Shown here piece by piece: positions 51,854 to 60,866 of a stretch of 64,000 nucleotides of DNA. The notes beneath the pieces are model-generated. The model worked only from the letters and a program-made list of their open reading frames with translations, searched no databases and was not told the DNA's origin. The number at the start of each line of letters is the position of its first letter. Position 1 is the stretch's first letter. Source of the DNA: Vibrio penaeicida (GTDB taxonomy: Bacteria; Pseudomonadota; Gammaproteobacteria; Enterobacterales; Vibrionaceae); NCBI RefSeq assembly GCF_002933855.1, contig NZ_BFAQ01000034.1:109918-173917 (forward strand), read 5' to 3'. The translations under genes and the position numbers were made by a program.

Positions 51854-52876
51854 ATGAAGTTTTCACGTCAGCTAGTGATCGGTTCACTGGCTGTTTTTGT
51901 TCTCGCTGCTTGTTCAAGTGATCCTTCATCTCGCCGCCAGGCTAAAGATGATTTTTCATACCTTGATTCAACGCCGCTAAAAGAGTGGTCGCTTCCACAA
52001 GGTGCCACACCGCAGTTCTATCCTAACTACGATATTCCAGCGGGTGAGTACACAGGTGGGATTGGTAAAAACGTTGATATTCGTCCACCTCAACAAATTT
52101 TGGACTTAATTCCTGGTGCACGTTCAGAAGTGAAAGACGGTGAAGCAACTTTGTGGTTGGTTCGAGAAACGGAACAAGAGAAAGTATGGCGAACTGCTTT
52201 ACAGATGCTCTCAAACCAAGGCATTAGGTTGAGAGAAAACACAAATACTCGTATCGAAACGGAATGGGTAACGTGGAAGTCGGAAGATGAAGACTCTGAG
52301 ATTGGCAGCCGTTATTCAATAGAAAAGTTGGAATCGAATCGTCGCTACGGCTTCAAAATTTCACTTATTGATTGGCGTGAAGGCAATCAAGTTAAGCCTG
52401 TTAAAGCGACTGATAAAGAGCGCTACAACATTCTGATGACTAACTTAGTAACCTCAACGTATGATCAGAATTTGCGTGCTGAAGCGGCGTTAAAGGCTCA
52501 GGAGTTAGTGAAACGTATTCCTATCAGTCTTGGTAAAGACCGCAGTGGATTACCTGTTATTATCGCTCGAGCGCCATACTCGACACTGTGGCAACACATG
52601 CCAACTATTTTGCCGCAAATTGGTTTTAATATTGAAGAACGCAACCAGTCCCAAGGTATTATTAAGGTGAAGTACGCCAAACCAGATGATGAATTCTGGC
52701 AAGAAATTGGTGTTAAGCCGTTAGACTTGAGTGGTAGTTCATTTACGTTCTTGATGGGTGACTTGGACAACAGAACATCTATCAACGTAACGGACAGTTC
52801 TGATAAGCCTATCAGTGAACAGTTGCTTACTGATTTAGCGCCAATCTTGGCTAAGATTGCAGAGAAATCGCTTTAA
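51854..52876 (+). CDS. bamC: Outer membrane assembly lipoprotein BamC
   Basis: 340 residues from ATG 51854 (TTAGGAG upstream). Lipobox LAAC-S. The unstructured N-terminal lasso (RRQAKDDFSYLDSTPLKEW ... DIPAGEYTGGIGKNVDIRPP) that binds BamD is followed by two helix-grip domains. Part of the BAM complex for outer-membrane beta-barrel insertion. Confidence 0.95.
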   Translation: MKFSRQLVIGSLAVFVLAACSSDPSSRRQAKDDFSYLDSTPLKEWSLPQGATPQFYPNYDIPAGEYTGGIGKNVDIRPPQQILDLIPGARSEVKDGEATLWLVRETEQEKVWRTALQMLSNQGIRLRENTNTRIETEWVTWKSEDEDSEIGSRYSIEKLESNRRYGFKISLIDWREGNQVKPVKATDKERYNILMTNLVTSTYDQNLRAEAALKAQELVKRIPISLGKDRSGLPVIIARAPYSTLWQHMPTILPQIGFNIEERNQSQGIIKVKYAKPDDEFWQEIGVKPLDLSGSSFTFLMGDLDNRTSINVTDSSDKPISEQLLTDLAPILAKIAEKSL

Positions 52877-52916
52877 GTTTGTCGATATCATAAATCTATC
52901 GGTATGAAAAAATCAG

Positions 52917-52945
52917 AAGAGCCAGTCAATTGACTGGCTCTTTTT
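52917..52945. terminator. Terminator between bamC and the convergent DUF2897 gene
   Basis: A perfect 26-bp palindrome, AAGAGCCAGTCAA / TTGACTGGCTCTT (52917-52942), followed by T's. The stop codon of the DUF2897 gene (52944-52946) abuts it. Confidence 0.88.
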
Positions 52946-53120
52946 ATTTATCTTTGGTGTGGGCTTTTTTGTCTAGCTCGTTAAGCCTATCTAAGTCTTT
53001 TTTCCCTTTTCCGGGTGGCGTAAACTTCATTTTTGCGGTGTATTTTAATGCCGCAATGTTACCGATAACGACAGCCAAAACAATGGTGATAATGACCCAA
53101 GGGTTAGTTAGAAATTCCAT
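52944..53120 (-). CDS. DUF2897 small membrane protein
   Basis: 58 residues: MEFLTNPWVIITIVLAVVIG, then a helix end NIAALKYTAK and a basic tail (MKFTPPGKGKKDLDRLNELD, KKAHTKDK). One N-terminal membrane span with a lysine-rich cytoplasmic tail, as in DUF2897. It starts one base after the M15 peptidase stop, so it belongs to the dapE operon. Function unknown. Confidence 0.85.
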   Translation of the reverse strand: MEFLTNPWVIITIVLAVVIGNIAALKYTAKMKFTPPGKGKKDLDRLNELDKKAHTKDK

Positions 53121-53121
53121 C

Positions 53122-53796
53122 TTAGTCCCTCACATTTATTATGAAGCGATTGTATAGGGTATCCAGTAAAGGCAGCACCACTGTTTGTCCTTCAATAGGG
53201 GAGAGGTGCAATGCCTCACGAATTATTTCAGTCGTTAATGAAGCGAGATTTTTACTCGCAACACTACGGTAGCTTATGTGCCAAGGCTCAATTGCGACAC
53301 CACCCAAATCTTCACGATAAGGAAGAAAAAAACCGAATTCTGGCATCGCTTCTTGTAACCATTCTGAAAAATCTTGCTGATGACCCGTTTGGTATTCCCA
53401 AGGTTCAAGTTGCAGCTGTGTATTTTCAGGCAAGCAGTTCTTAGCATACACATCGAAATCCGTCCCCCAGTGATGACGGCTTGCGCCCGGTAATGCAGAC
53501 CAACGCAAAATGGCGACAGCTTTCTCTTCGTCAGACAACGTAGAGGGATCAATAGGGTTGGATTGACTATTTAAGATAGCCCTCTGACCGGAATACTTAG
53601 CATTCCAAATGGATTTTTGACGTTCATAGTCTCGAAATCCACTGGCGACTGCCAGTTCAAACCCTTTATTCTTAGCTTCCTTGTGCAGGGCAGTTAATGC
53701 CTTTCCTGCTTCTGGGCAAGCTTGTACCTTTTGAGCACCAACGATGTGCTCAATAAGGTGGGATTGGGTTTGTCCGGTCAGTTGGGCTGGAGTCAT
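53122..53796 (-). CDS. M15-family peptidase (D-Ala-D-Ala carboxypeptidase, VanY-like)
   Basis: 224 residues. VanY-fold zinc peptidase: SGFRDYERQKSIWNAKYSGQ, metal-binding SRHHWGTDFDVY and EPWHISYRS. No signal peptide is evident, so it may act on cytoplasmic or recycled muropeptides. It overlaps the dapE stop as ATGA (53793-53796). Confidence 0.88.
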   Translation of the reverse strand: MTPAQLTGQTQSHLIEHIVGAQKVQACPEAGKALTALHKEAKNKGFELAVASGFRDYERQKSIWNAKYSGQRAILNSQSNPIDPSTLSDEEKAVAILRWSALPGASRHHWGTDFDVYAKNCLPENTQLQLEPWEYQTGHQQDFSEWLQEAMPEFGFFLPYREDLGGVAIEPWHISYRSVASKNLASLTTEIIREALHLSPIEGQTVVLPLLDTLYNRFIINVRD

Positions 53797-54932
53797 TTGT
53801 TTGCCAATAGCTCTTCTAATGTTGCTTCGTACATGTCAGTCAGAAGCTCTAAATCTGCTACGCTCACACATTCGTTCACTTTATGAATGGTTGCGTTAAC
53901 TGGACCAAGTTCGATAACTTGCGCGCCCATGGTCGCAATGAAGCGACCGTCTGAAGTGCCACCCGTTGTTAGCAATTCCGGTTTCTTGTGATTCACTCTT
54001 TCGACAGCACGCACAATGGCTTCTTTAAGCTCACCTGTATCGGTTAGGAATGGGTGACCACTTAAAGTCCAGTTAAGGTCGTAATCTAACCCGTAAGAGT
54101 CTAGCGTGGAATGTACGCGGCGTTTGATTTCTTCATCGGTTAATTCAGTGCTGAAGCGGAAGTTGAATTGAACATTGAATTCGCCAGGAATAACGTTCGA
54201 GGCACCTGTACCAGAATGCAAATTTGGAATTTGGAAACTGGTTGGTGGGAAGTATTCATTACCCTCATCCCATTTTGTGGAAGCCAATTCCGCTAATGCA
54301 GGCAATGCATGGTGCACTGGGTTATTCGCCAAGTGAGGGTAAGCGACATGACCTTGTGTGCCTTTAACAACAAGATCGCCAGTAATTGAACCACGACGAC
54401 CATTTTTAACGACATCACCAACGTGCAGCGTACTTGAAGGTTCACCGACGATACACATGTCGATGATTTCGTTTCTCTCAACAAGGGTATCTACAACTCG
54501 AGTTGTACCATTGATGAATGGGCCTTCTTCATCCGATGTAATCAAAAATGCAATAGAGCCTTTGTGGTCAGGGTTTTCAGCAATGAAACGTTCAACCGCC
54601 ACTACCATACAGGCCAGTGAGCCTTTCATATCAGCGGCACCACGACCATGCAAATGCCCATCAATGACGGTTGGTTCAAATGGTGGAGTGTGCCATTGCT
54701 CTAGTGGACCGGCTGGCACAACATCTGTGTGACCAGCAAAGGCAAACAGTGGTGACTCCGTGCCACGGCGAGCCCAGAAGTTAGTGGTGTCTTCAAACAC
54801 CATGATTTCAATTTCAAACCCTAGCGCTTTTAAGCGGTTGATCATGAGTTCTTGGCAGCCTTCATCCAACGGAGTGACCGATGGGCGGCTAATGAGATCT
54901 TTGGCAAGCGCCAATACAGGGCTGTCTGTCAT
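53793..54932 (-). CDS. dapE: Succinyl-diaminopimelate desuccinylase
   Basis: 379 residues. A di-zinc M20 enzyme of lysine/diaminopimelate synthesis. FAFAGHTDVVPAGP, GRGAADMKGSLA, LITSDEEGPFINGT and TTGGTSDGRFIATMG give the metal and catalytic residues. Heads the dapE-M15-DUF2897 unit, itself close behind yffB. Confidence 0.97.
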   Translation of the reverse strand: MTDSPVLALAKDLISRPSVTPLDEGCQELMINRLKALGFEIEIMVFEDTTNFWARRGTESPLFAFAGHTDVVPAGPLEQWHTPPFEPTVIDGHLHGRGAADMKGSLACMVVAVERFIAENPDHKGSIAFLITSDEEGPFINGTTRVVDTLVERNEIIDMCIVGEPSSTLHVGDVVKNGRRGSITGDLVVKGTQGHVAYPHLANNPVHHALPALAELASTKWDEGNEYFPPTSFQIPNLHSGTGASNVIPGEFNVQFNFRFSTELTDEEIKRRVHSTLDSYGLDYDLNWTLSGHPFLTDTGELKEAIVRAVERVNHKKPELLTTGGTSDGRFIATMGAQVIELGPVNATIHKVNECVSVADLELLTDMYEATLEELLANK

Positions 54933-54948
54933 CCTTGAAAATCCTTAC

Positions 54949-55296
54949 TTACTTAAAAATAGTTTGGTACTGTTCGGCTTTGAAACCAATGTGGTATGTG
55001 TTTTCTACCACTAAAATAGGGCGCTTGATCATGGCTGGATGTTCTACCAGCAATTCAACCGCGGTTTGTTCATTGAGTGAATCTTTTTGCTCTTGAGATA
55101 GCTGACGGAATGTTGTTCCGCGCTTGTTTAAAACTTGCTCCCACCCCAATTTCTCGCAGAAAGTCTCAACCATGGATTTATCGATACCTTGTTTACGGTA
55201 ATCGTGAAAGTCGTATGCGATGCTTTCAGCTTCTAACCACTTTTTTGCTTTCTTAATTGTGTCGCAGTTAGGAATGCCATACATAGTGTTTGCCAT
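54949..55296 (-). CDS. yffB: ArsC-family protein YffB
   Basis: 115 residues from ATG 55296 (MANTMYGIPNCDTIKKAKKW); the longer open frame upstream is not family-like. A thioredoxin-fold ArsC/Spx relative with one conserved Cys (PNCDTIKKAKKWL) and HPAMIKRPILV. The yffB-dapE pair is conserved with E. coli. Likely glutathione-linked, true role unknown. Confidence 0.92.
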   Translation of the reverse strand: MANTMYGIPNCDTIKKAKKWLEAESIAYDFHDYRKQGIDKSMVETFCEKLGWEQVLNKRGTTFRQLSQEQKDSLNEQTAVELLVEHPAMIKRPILVVENTYHIGFKAEQYQTIFK

Positions 55297-55650
55297 AGCG
55301 TTTTCTTGTCCTTTTTTCTTTCGAAGCCCAAATCCTATCAGGTTGAAAAAGTGGGGCAAGAGGAAACCGTGTGTAGGAGCAAAATTGACGTTCCATATTG
55401 AGCTTTTAGTAAGTAATTGGTGTTTATCAGTGAAATCGGCTATTCCCAATAGAAACAAATCGGTTCACGTACGATAAACGAGAAGTTAATCACCTCCAAT
55501 CTCATCAAATTTGATCACGCGCAACATTCCGCGTGCCAGAAAACCAATAATGTGAATAGACCCAGTTGGCGTGGGGAAATAATCAAGACCTCAGTAGCAG
55601 GTCTCTAGGGCGATTAGCTCTAGCAAAAAATACAGTGGTAGGAGGCATCA
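55297..55650. other. Intergenic region upstream of yffB and the small HTH gene
   Basis: 354 bases, divergent promoters for yffB and the gene at 55651. A small stem AGACCT (55586-55591) / AGGTCT (55599-55604) lies in the HTH-gene leader before the ribosome site GGTAGGAGG. Nothing else stands out. Confidence 0.5.
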
Positions 55651-55932
55651 ATGGAATTGAATCCTGTATTTGCAAGACGACTATATTTGGCTTTGTTGGT
55701 TGAAAGCCTAGAAAGACCCAATGTTCCTAAGCTGATAGAAATTACAGGTTGGCCTAGACGAACAATCCAAGATGTATTGAAAGCCTTACCAGGCTTGGGT
55801 ATCGAGCTAATGTTTGTGCAGGATGGACGTCGCCATAACGACGGGTATTATCAATTATCTGATTGGGGACCATTTGATAGCCAATGGGTTTTAGATAGAC
55901 AAAAAGAGATTGCATCGACCCTAGGGTATTAG
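55651..55932 (+). CDS. Small winged helix-turn-helix protein
   Basis: 93 residues. A helix-turn-helix is visible as NVPKLIEITGWPRRTIQDVLK followed by a short wing (VQDGRRHNDGYYQLSDWG) (20-residue pieces: PKLIEITGWPRRTIQDVLKA). It resembles a small conserved vibrio DNA-binding protein of unknown target. Strong ribosome site AGGAGG and its own terminator at 56085. Confidence 0.7.
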   Translation: MELNPVFARRLYLALLVESLERPNVPKLIEITGWPRRTIQDVLKALPGLGIELMFVQDGRRHNDGYYQLSDWGPFDSQWVLDRQKEIASTLGY

Positions 55933-56084
55933 GGGGAAAGCGGGTTATTAGCGGGAAAATAAGGGGACTAGGAGCATGTAAGGTGACTAGAAACCTAGAT
56001 AAAAAACAAGATTACTCGGGACAACAGATCTGTAAGATAGAACAGAGTTTAAGGTAGATAGCGTTTGATCGCTAAAAAATCCGT

Positions 56085-56117
56085 AAGCCAGCCCACGACG
56101 TTGTAGGCTGGTTTTTT
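56085..56117 (+). terminator. Terminator after the small HTH gene
   Basis: AAGCCAGCCCAC (56085-56096) pairs with GTAGGCTGGTTT using two G-U pairs and runs into TTTTTT at 56112-56117. Confidence 0.8.
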
Positions 56118-56144
56118 GGTATTCGCGAATCAATCAATAATGAG

Positions 56145-56486
56145 TTACTGGCAAAGGTAAGCGTTGCCTAGAAAAGTAACGGATGTTTTAAAGTGAATTG
56201 GGCTGTTCAGGTAAACCCGGTTCGCACCTAGGCTTACTGCCTGATTTTTTATGTCATTTACCGCACCCTGAATCATGGCGTCATTGTTGTAGAACAAAAA
56301 TGAGTACCAATGGCCCTCGCTGCCAGTGACTTCACCTTTCCATACACAGCCCGAAGCGACAATGGCTGAATCGGCATACACAGATACCTTCTGAGCATCT
56401 GAAATCAATTTCTCCGATGGTGTAGAGCACGCCGTTATTAAAGGAATGATGGCAAAAGCAAGACAGCGCCAACCTAGCTTATACAT
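56145..56486 (-). CDS. DUF4156-like small lipoprotein
   Basis: 113 residues. Lipoprotein signal with lipobox ITAC-S. The mature part (VSVYADSAIVASGCVWKGEV, GSEGHWYSFLFYN, DIKNQAVSLGANRVYL) follows the pattern of DUF4156/YifL-like outer-membrane lipoproteins. It overlaps the preceding DUF2956 gene by 8 bases. Confidence 0.7.
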   Translation of the reverse strand: MYKLGWRCLAFAIIPLITACSTPSEKLISDAQKVSVYADSAIVASGCVWKGEVTGSEGHWYSFLFYNNDAMIQGAVNDIKNQAVSLGANRVYLNSPIHFKTSVTFLGNAYLCQ

Positions 56487-56826
56487 ATTGGTTGCCCATT
56501 ACATACGCAATAAAGCCTACCCAACTCACGATAAGAAGAATCCAAGGCAATAGATTGGATGACTTTTCTGTTGTCATTGGCTCGGTCGGTTGATGCTCTT
56601 CAACCGAATCTGTTTGCTGTTTGCTTCTTTGTGCTTTTTTCTTCGCTTTATCGGCTTCACGCTGCCTTTCTTTCTGTTGTTTTTTGTACAGCGCAATGCC
56701 TTTTTCGATACCTTGCGCAATTAGCTTGGTCTGTTCCTTTGTTTGACCAGGCTTTTGCGTAGCTTTAGCAATTTTTTGCGCATCAGATTGTGTTTCTGCA
56801 GATGGAGTGTTTTTTTTCTGTTTCAT
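56479..56826 (-). CDS. DUF2956 membrane-anchored protein
   Basis: 115 residues. The start MKQKKNTPSAETQSDAQKIA and KATQKPGQTKEQTKLIAQGI are the DUF2956 signature. A lysine/glutamine-rich coiled segment precedes one C-terminal membrane helix (LLPWILLIVSWVGFIAYVMG). Function unknown; common in Vibrio and Shewanella. Confidence 0.82.
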   Translation of the reverse strand: MKQKKNTPSAETQSDAQKIAKATQKPGQTKEQTKLIAQGIEKGIALYKKQQKERQREADKAKKKAQRSKQQTDSVEEHQPTEPMTTEKSSNLLPWILLIVSWVGFIAYVMGNQYV

Positions 56827-56900
56827 TGCTAACCGGGGATTGATATGTTTGGCCTATAGGGTGAAACCCTAGTCTACCATTATGAAATGCAGAGGTGATA

Positions 56901-57353
56901 GTGCGCTATCCAATTGAAGACTACGACAAACATGGTTATCTAAAAGCGCCGATTTGGCTTTGGCTCGGTTGGATATTTCTAGCTAAGGCATGGGTAGTAT
57001 TTGTTGTAGCAGGGGTCAGCCGAGAGTCTGGCAGTAAGCTTCTTGAAATCATTTATCCAGTAAAAGACACATTATATCTTGGGTTAGCCATTGGTCTTCC
57101 TTCCATTTTACTGATGTGGCTAATTGGCTTTCGAAACCCAGATAGAACATGGATAAATCGCTTCATTAGTTGGGGGAGAGGGCTCACCTTACTACTGATT
57201 GGCGGGCATTTTGGTTTGGTCATCTATCAAATCACACTCGACAACGGGGTGTTTAGCTGGTCGCATTCTATAACGGCAGTTTTGCTCGTGTGGTTTTTTT
57301 TGTTTGTTTGGAAAAGCCGCCGATTGAAAGAATGTTTGAAAATAATGAAATAA
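56901..57353 (+). CDS. DUF2919 / YfeZ-like membrane protein
   Basis: 150 residues from GTG 56901 (AGAGG five bases upstream; GTG 56895 is an alternative). Starts MRYPIEDYDKHGYLKAP, typical of DUF2919, with four membrane helices. Function unknown. It precedes the Dyp peroxidase, as yfeZ precedes yfeX in enterics. Confidence 0.8.
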   Translation: MRYPIEDYDKHGYLKAPIWLWLGWIFLAKAWVVFVVAGVSRESGSKLLEIIYPVKDTLYLGLAIGLPSILLMWLIGFRNPDRTWINRFISWGRGLTLLLIGGHFGLVIYQITLDNGVFSWSHSITAVLLVWFFLFVWKSRRLKECLKIMK

Positions 57354-57422
57354 AGATCACACTTCTTTGATATTGCTTGCACTTTTGTGACTCACGTTTA
57401 TGGCACTATATTTTTATATACC

Positions 57423-57478
57423 TATACCCAAGTGACCTCAAGATGCTGGATTCAGAGCCTCTTGATATTACTTGGGTA
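57423..57478. repeat. Short hairpin copy of the dispersed repeat
   Basis: The left arm TATACCCAAGTGACCTCAAG (57423 on) and right arm CTTGATATTACTTGGGTA (57461-57478) enclose a loop of about 14 bases. It is the terminal part of the 266-bp element with the centre missing. It lies in the leader of the Dyp peroxidase gene. Confidence 0.7.
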
Positions 57479-57531
57479 CATCCGTTCATCAAGAAACGGA
57501 ACAATAAAGCTAACTAAATGTGAGAATAAAT

Positions 57532-58431
57532 ATGTCGAATCCGCAAACTGCGATTGTACCGGAAGGAAGCCCTTTCGCGCTTTACTCTTTATTTAAAATC
57601 ACGAGCGAACCTCAAACGGTATTGTCTTCGCTTCAAACGCTGCCAGCCTTAGTGGACGAGATCAATCAGCAGCAAGGTGCTAATGTAAAACTGACCGTGT
57701 CTTTCACGCATCAATTCTGGTCGAAGCTGAATCAACCTATGCCTAGCGAGTTAGAACCCTTTCGCGAACTGGGAAAAGACAAGGTGATTGCACCGTCGAC
57801 AGATGTCGATTTTCTGATTCACTGCCATTCCGATCGTCACGACTTGCACTTTTTTGCTCTACGTAAGTTCTTAACACCAATTGCTGAATACGTAGATCTC
57901 GTCGATGAAACTTATGGTTATCGCTATCTCGACTCGCGTGATATGACGGATTTTGTTGATGGGACAGAAAACCCAGAAGGTGAGCAGCGCCATGAGGTTG
58001 CCATTATCCCTGAAGGGGAGTTTTCTGGTGGCAGCTACGTGATGCTTCAGCGCTTCGTGCATAACTTGCCTGCTTGGAATCGACTCAACGTGTCAGCGCA
58101 AGAAAAAGTGGTAGGAAGAACTAAGCCTGATTCAATTGAATTGGATGACGTTCCGGCGGCATCTCACGTTGGACGTGTTGATATAAAAGAAGAAGGGAAA
58201 GGGCTTAAGATTGTTCGCCATAGTTTGCCTTATGGCAGTGTGTCTGGTGATCACGGTTTGTTGTTTATTGCTTACTGCCATACGCTTCATAACTTTAAAG
58301 CCATGCTTGAGAGTATGTACGGTGAAACAGATGGAAAAACAGACCAACTCCTGCGTTTCACAACAGCAGTGACAGGGGCGTATTTCTTTGCACCTTCGCA
58401 ATCCATGTTGTCTTCTCTAGAATTTTCGTAA
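57532..58431 (+). CDS. yfeX: Dyp-type haem peroxidase (YfeX-like)
   Basis: 299 residues from ATG 57532. The GxxDG motif FVDGTENPEG, the proximal His region AASHVGRVDI and the C-terminal GLLFIAYCHTL are as in cytoplasmic YfeX. A haem enzyme that oxidises dyes and perhaps porphyrinogens with H2O2. Lies directly before the flagellin locus, as in V. cholerae. Confidence 0.9.
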   Translation: MSNPQTAIVPEGSPFALYSLFKITSEPQTVLSSLQTLPALVDEINQQQGANVKLTVSFTHQFWSKLNQPMPSELEPFRELGKDKVIAPSTDVDFLIHCHSDRHDLHFFALRKFLTPIAEYVDLVDETYGYRYLDSRDMTDFVDGTENPEGEQRHEVAIIPEGEFSGGSYVMLQRFVHNLPAWNRLNVSAQEKVVGRTKPDSIELDDVPAASHVGRVDIKEEGKGLKIVRHSLPYGSVSGDHGLLFIAYCHTLHNFKAMLESMYGETDGKTDQLLRFTTAVTGAYFFAPSQSMLSSLEFS

Positions 58432-58520
58432 TGTTATTCAGCCTTAATGTTGGTTTGGTTTAAGGCTGCCATTTTATCTTAACAAAGCCTTTTGATAACA
58501 AAGCTTTGTTATGTCGAAAT

Positions 58521-58570
58521 ATGCCCAAGCGATGTTGGCTACAGAGCGTCTTTAGCGTCAGCTTGGGCAT
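58521..58570. repeat. Inverted repeat related to the dispersed family
   Basis: ATGCCCAAGC (58521-58530) / GCTTGGGCAT (58561-58570), perfect 10-bp arms with a 30-base loop. It lies between the Dyp peroxidase gene and the first flagellin promoter and has no T run. Confidence 0.6.
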
Positions 58571-58629
58571 GACAATCCCAGTCCGTGTACTGAAATTTCC
58601 CTCTGGATAAAAAATATTCAAATTTTTGC

Positions 58630-58656
58630 TAAAGGTTTCTTTTCCACTGCCGCTAT
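58630..58656 (+). promoter_or_regulatory. Sigma-28 (FliA) promoter of the first flagellin
   Basis: TAAA (58630-58633), a 15-base spacer and GCCGCTAT (58649-58656) match the sigma-28 consensus TAAA-N15-GCCGATAA closely. The -10 ends 35 bases before the flagellin ATG. Confidence 0.9.
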
Positions 58657-58691
58657 AGAGCTGAATACCCTTATTTTGAGTGTGAAGGTTT

Positions 58692-59825
58692 ATGGCCGTT
58701 ACGGTTAATACAAATGTTTCAGCGATGGTCGCCCAGAGAAATCTCGGGGTGGCGACTCAGGCGTTGAATCAATCTTTGGAGCGGCTTGCTTCAGGGAGTC
58801 GTATTAACAGCGCAAAAGACGATGCTGCGGGTTTGCAAATTTCCAATCGATTGGAAACACAAATGCGGGGTTTGGATGTCGCGGTGCGCAATGCTAACGA
58901 TGGCATCTCCATTATGCAAACCGCAGAAGGAGCGATGAAAGAAACCACGAATATTCTGCAACGAATGCGTGATTTGTCGTTGCAGTCTTCAAATGGTTCA
59001 AACAGCCGAGCAGAACGAATCGCTCTTCAAGAAGAAATGAGTGCGCTCAACGACGAGCTCAATCGGATTGCAGAAACCACATCGTTTGGTGGCAAAAAAC
59101 TCCTTAATGGAACGTATGGCACTTCCGCTTTTCAAATCGGAGCCAGTGCTGGTGAAGCTGTCAATGTATCACTTAGTAATATGCGTTCGGATACCCTTGC
59201 CATGGGGGGAGCAAGTTACATGGCGGCAGGAAAAGCGGACTCAAGCTGGACGGTTAGTGCAGGGCAAAACGAGTTTAGCCTCAGTTTTACCGACAAGGTA
59301 GGGGACCTCGTTAATGTCAATGTTCAGGCAAAAGTTGGCGATGATATTGAAGAGCTGGCAACTTACATTAACGGGCAAACCGATCACGTTTCGGCGTCTG
59401 TTAACGAAGATGGGCAATTACAAATTTTTGCCTCGGCAGATGTCGTTGCCAGCCCGATTACGTTCAGTGGCAGCTTGGCTTCTCAATTAGCGATGTCTGG
59501 GCCAGCTCTAGAAACGGTTGATGACCTCGATATTACTAACGTTGGTGGTGCTCAACGCGCGGTTTCAGTGATTGACACGGCGTTGGAATATGTGGATAGC
59601 CACCGTGCGCAATTGGGGGCTTTTCAAAATCGATTCGATCATGCTATCAGTAACTTAGATAACATTAATGAGAACCTCGCATCTTCCAACAGTCGAATCA
59701 AAGACACCGATTTTGCTAAAGAGTCTGTCGAAATGATAAAGCAGCAAATGCTGCAACAAGTCAGTACCACCATTCTAGCTCAAGCCAAACAAGCACCAAA
59801 TATTGCTTTGACTCTATTGGGCTAA
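58692..59825 (+). CDS. flaE: Polar flagellin (V. cholerae FlaE-like position)
   Basis: 377 residues. The conserved D0/D1 N-terminus (VTVNTNVSAMVAQRNLG, ASGSRINSAKDDAAGLQISN) and C-terminus (VDSHRAQLGAFQNRFDHAIS, ILAQAKQAPNIALTLLG) frame a short variable centre. It is exported by the flagellar type III system and polymerises into the filament. The order Dyp peroxidase-flagellin matches flaE of V. cholerae; V. parahaemolyticus uses another letter (flaF). It begins MAV and lacks the leader hairpin of the next two genes. Confidence 0.92.
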   Translation: MAVTVNTNVSAMVAQRNLGVATQALNQSLERLASGSRINSAKDDAAGLQISNRLETQMRGLDVAVRNANDGISIMQTAEGAMKETTNILQRMRDLSLQSSNGSNSRAERIALQEEMSALNDELNRIAETTSFGGKKLLNGTYGTSAFQIGASAGEAVNVSLSNMRSDTLAMGGASYMAAGKADSSWTVSAGQNEFSLSFTDKVGDLVNVNVQAKVGDDIEELATYINGQTDHVSASVNEDGQLQIFASADVVASPITFSGSLASQLAMSGPALETVDDLDITNVGGAQRAVSVIDTALEYVDSHRAQLGAFQNRFDHAISNLDNINENLASSNSRIKDTDFAKESVEMIKQQMLQQVSTTILAQAKQAPNIALTLLG

Positions 59826-59856
59826 TCCCTGTACCAAACGATAAATGCACTCAGAT

Positions 59857-60741
59857 CTAAAGCTGAGAAAACTTCACCTCAAGAAAGTGCAGTAATACTT
59901 GTGTTTTCTGAGACAAGTATTTCTTCGATGGATACACACCGTAAATCGGACCCGGGGTCTCCACTTGGTAGTCCGGAAGCAACTTAATCAATTGACCTTT
60001 TTTCACAAACTCTTCGCCAAACGTTGTCGGCAAAACGCCTAGTTGATCTCCGTGAATTAACGCTTCAGATAGTGGTCCAAAATCATTACTGAAAACACGA
60101 TATCGCGTCGCGATGACCTCACTGTGATTACCCTTAAAAACACGCCAATCTTTGGCTAGGTAAGGGATCGTAAGTGATTCAATTTGGTTTAATTGGGATG
60201 GGTGTTTAGGCAGTTTATGTTTTTTAAGCCATGCAGGACTCGCAAATATACTCATTCTGGTTTGGTAAAGTTTACGTGCAACCAAACTAGAATCTTTCAG
60301 TGGTCCGGGTCGGATTGCCACATCAATTTGATCACTGAGTAAGTCATCAAGTTTATTGCTGATGCGATATTCAATATCAAGCTTTGGGTGCAGAGCCTGA
60401 AATTCGGCAATCCATGACGAAAGGCGAAAATAGGACATGAAAATAGGTGAAACGACGGTGAGCTTTCCACTTATCGAACTGCTTTGTTCCTGCAAAAAAG
60501 AGACACTATCAATCAACCCTTGTATATGAGGGCTCGCTTGTTGGTTCAATATACTGCCTGCTTCCGTTAAGGTCGCGGTACGTGAGGTACGCTGAATCAA
60601 AGCGACGCCCAATTCTTTTTCCAGCTCTGAAAGTCTTCGACTTACTGTGCTGGTGGGCATGTTGAGCACTTGTGCTGCCGCACTAAAGCTCCCCTTATCG
60701 GCGATAGCTTTAAGTACTTGTAAATCATTGAAATTAATCAT
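59857..60741 (-). CDS. LysR-family transcriptional regulator
   Basis: 294 residues from ATG 60741 (a TTG at 60756 is an alternative). The helix-turn-helix is FNDLQVLKAIADKGSFSAAA with MPTSTVSRRLSELEKELGV, followed by an effector domain (LTVVSPIFMSYFRLSSWIAE). It is divergent from the lactonase-like gene, with a palindrome between them, so it most likely regulates that gene. Confidence 0.93.
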   Translation of the reverse strand: MINFNDLQVLKAIADKGSFSAAAQVLNMPTSTVSRRLSELEKELGVALIQRTSRTATLTEAGSILNQQASPHIQGLIDSVSFLQEQSSSISGKLTVVSPIFMSYFRLSSWIAEFQALHPKLDIEYRISNKLDDLLSDQIDVAIRPGPLKDSSLVARKLYQTRMSIFASPAWLKKHKLPKHPSQLNQIESLTIPYLAKDWRVFKGNHSEVIATRYRVFSNDFGPLSEALIHGDQLGVLPTTFGEEFVKKGQLIKLLPDYQVETPGPIYGVYPSKKYLSQKTQVLLHFLEVKFSQL

Positions 60742-60772
60742 TATAGGTGTTTTCAAATTAGCTAGAATTATA

Positions 60773-60788
60773 ATCCCATTTATGGGAT
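60773..60788. promoter_or_regulatory. Perfect palindrome between the LysR and lactonase-like genes
   Basis: ATCCCATTTATGGGAT (60773-60788) is a 16-bp perfect palindrome in the 125-base divergent gap, in the usual place of a LysR operator. Confidence 0.6.
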
Positions 60789-60866
60789 GTTGCTTTCAAT
60801 GTATCGTATTTAATTATCATTTTTGGGTCTATAACATGATGAGAAATTCATGAGAGGATTCAAACA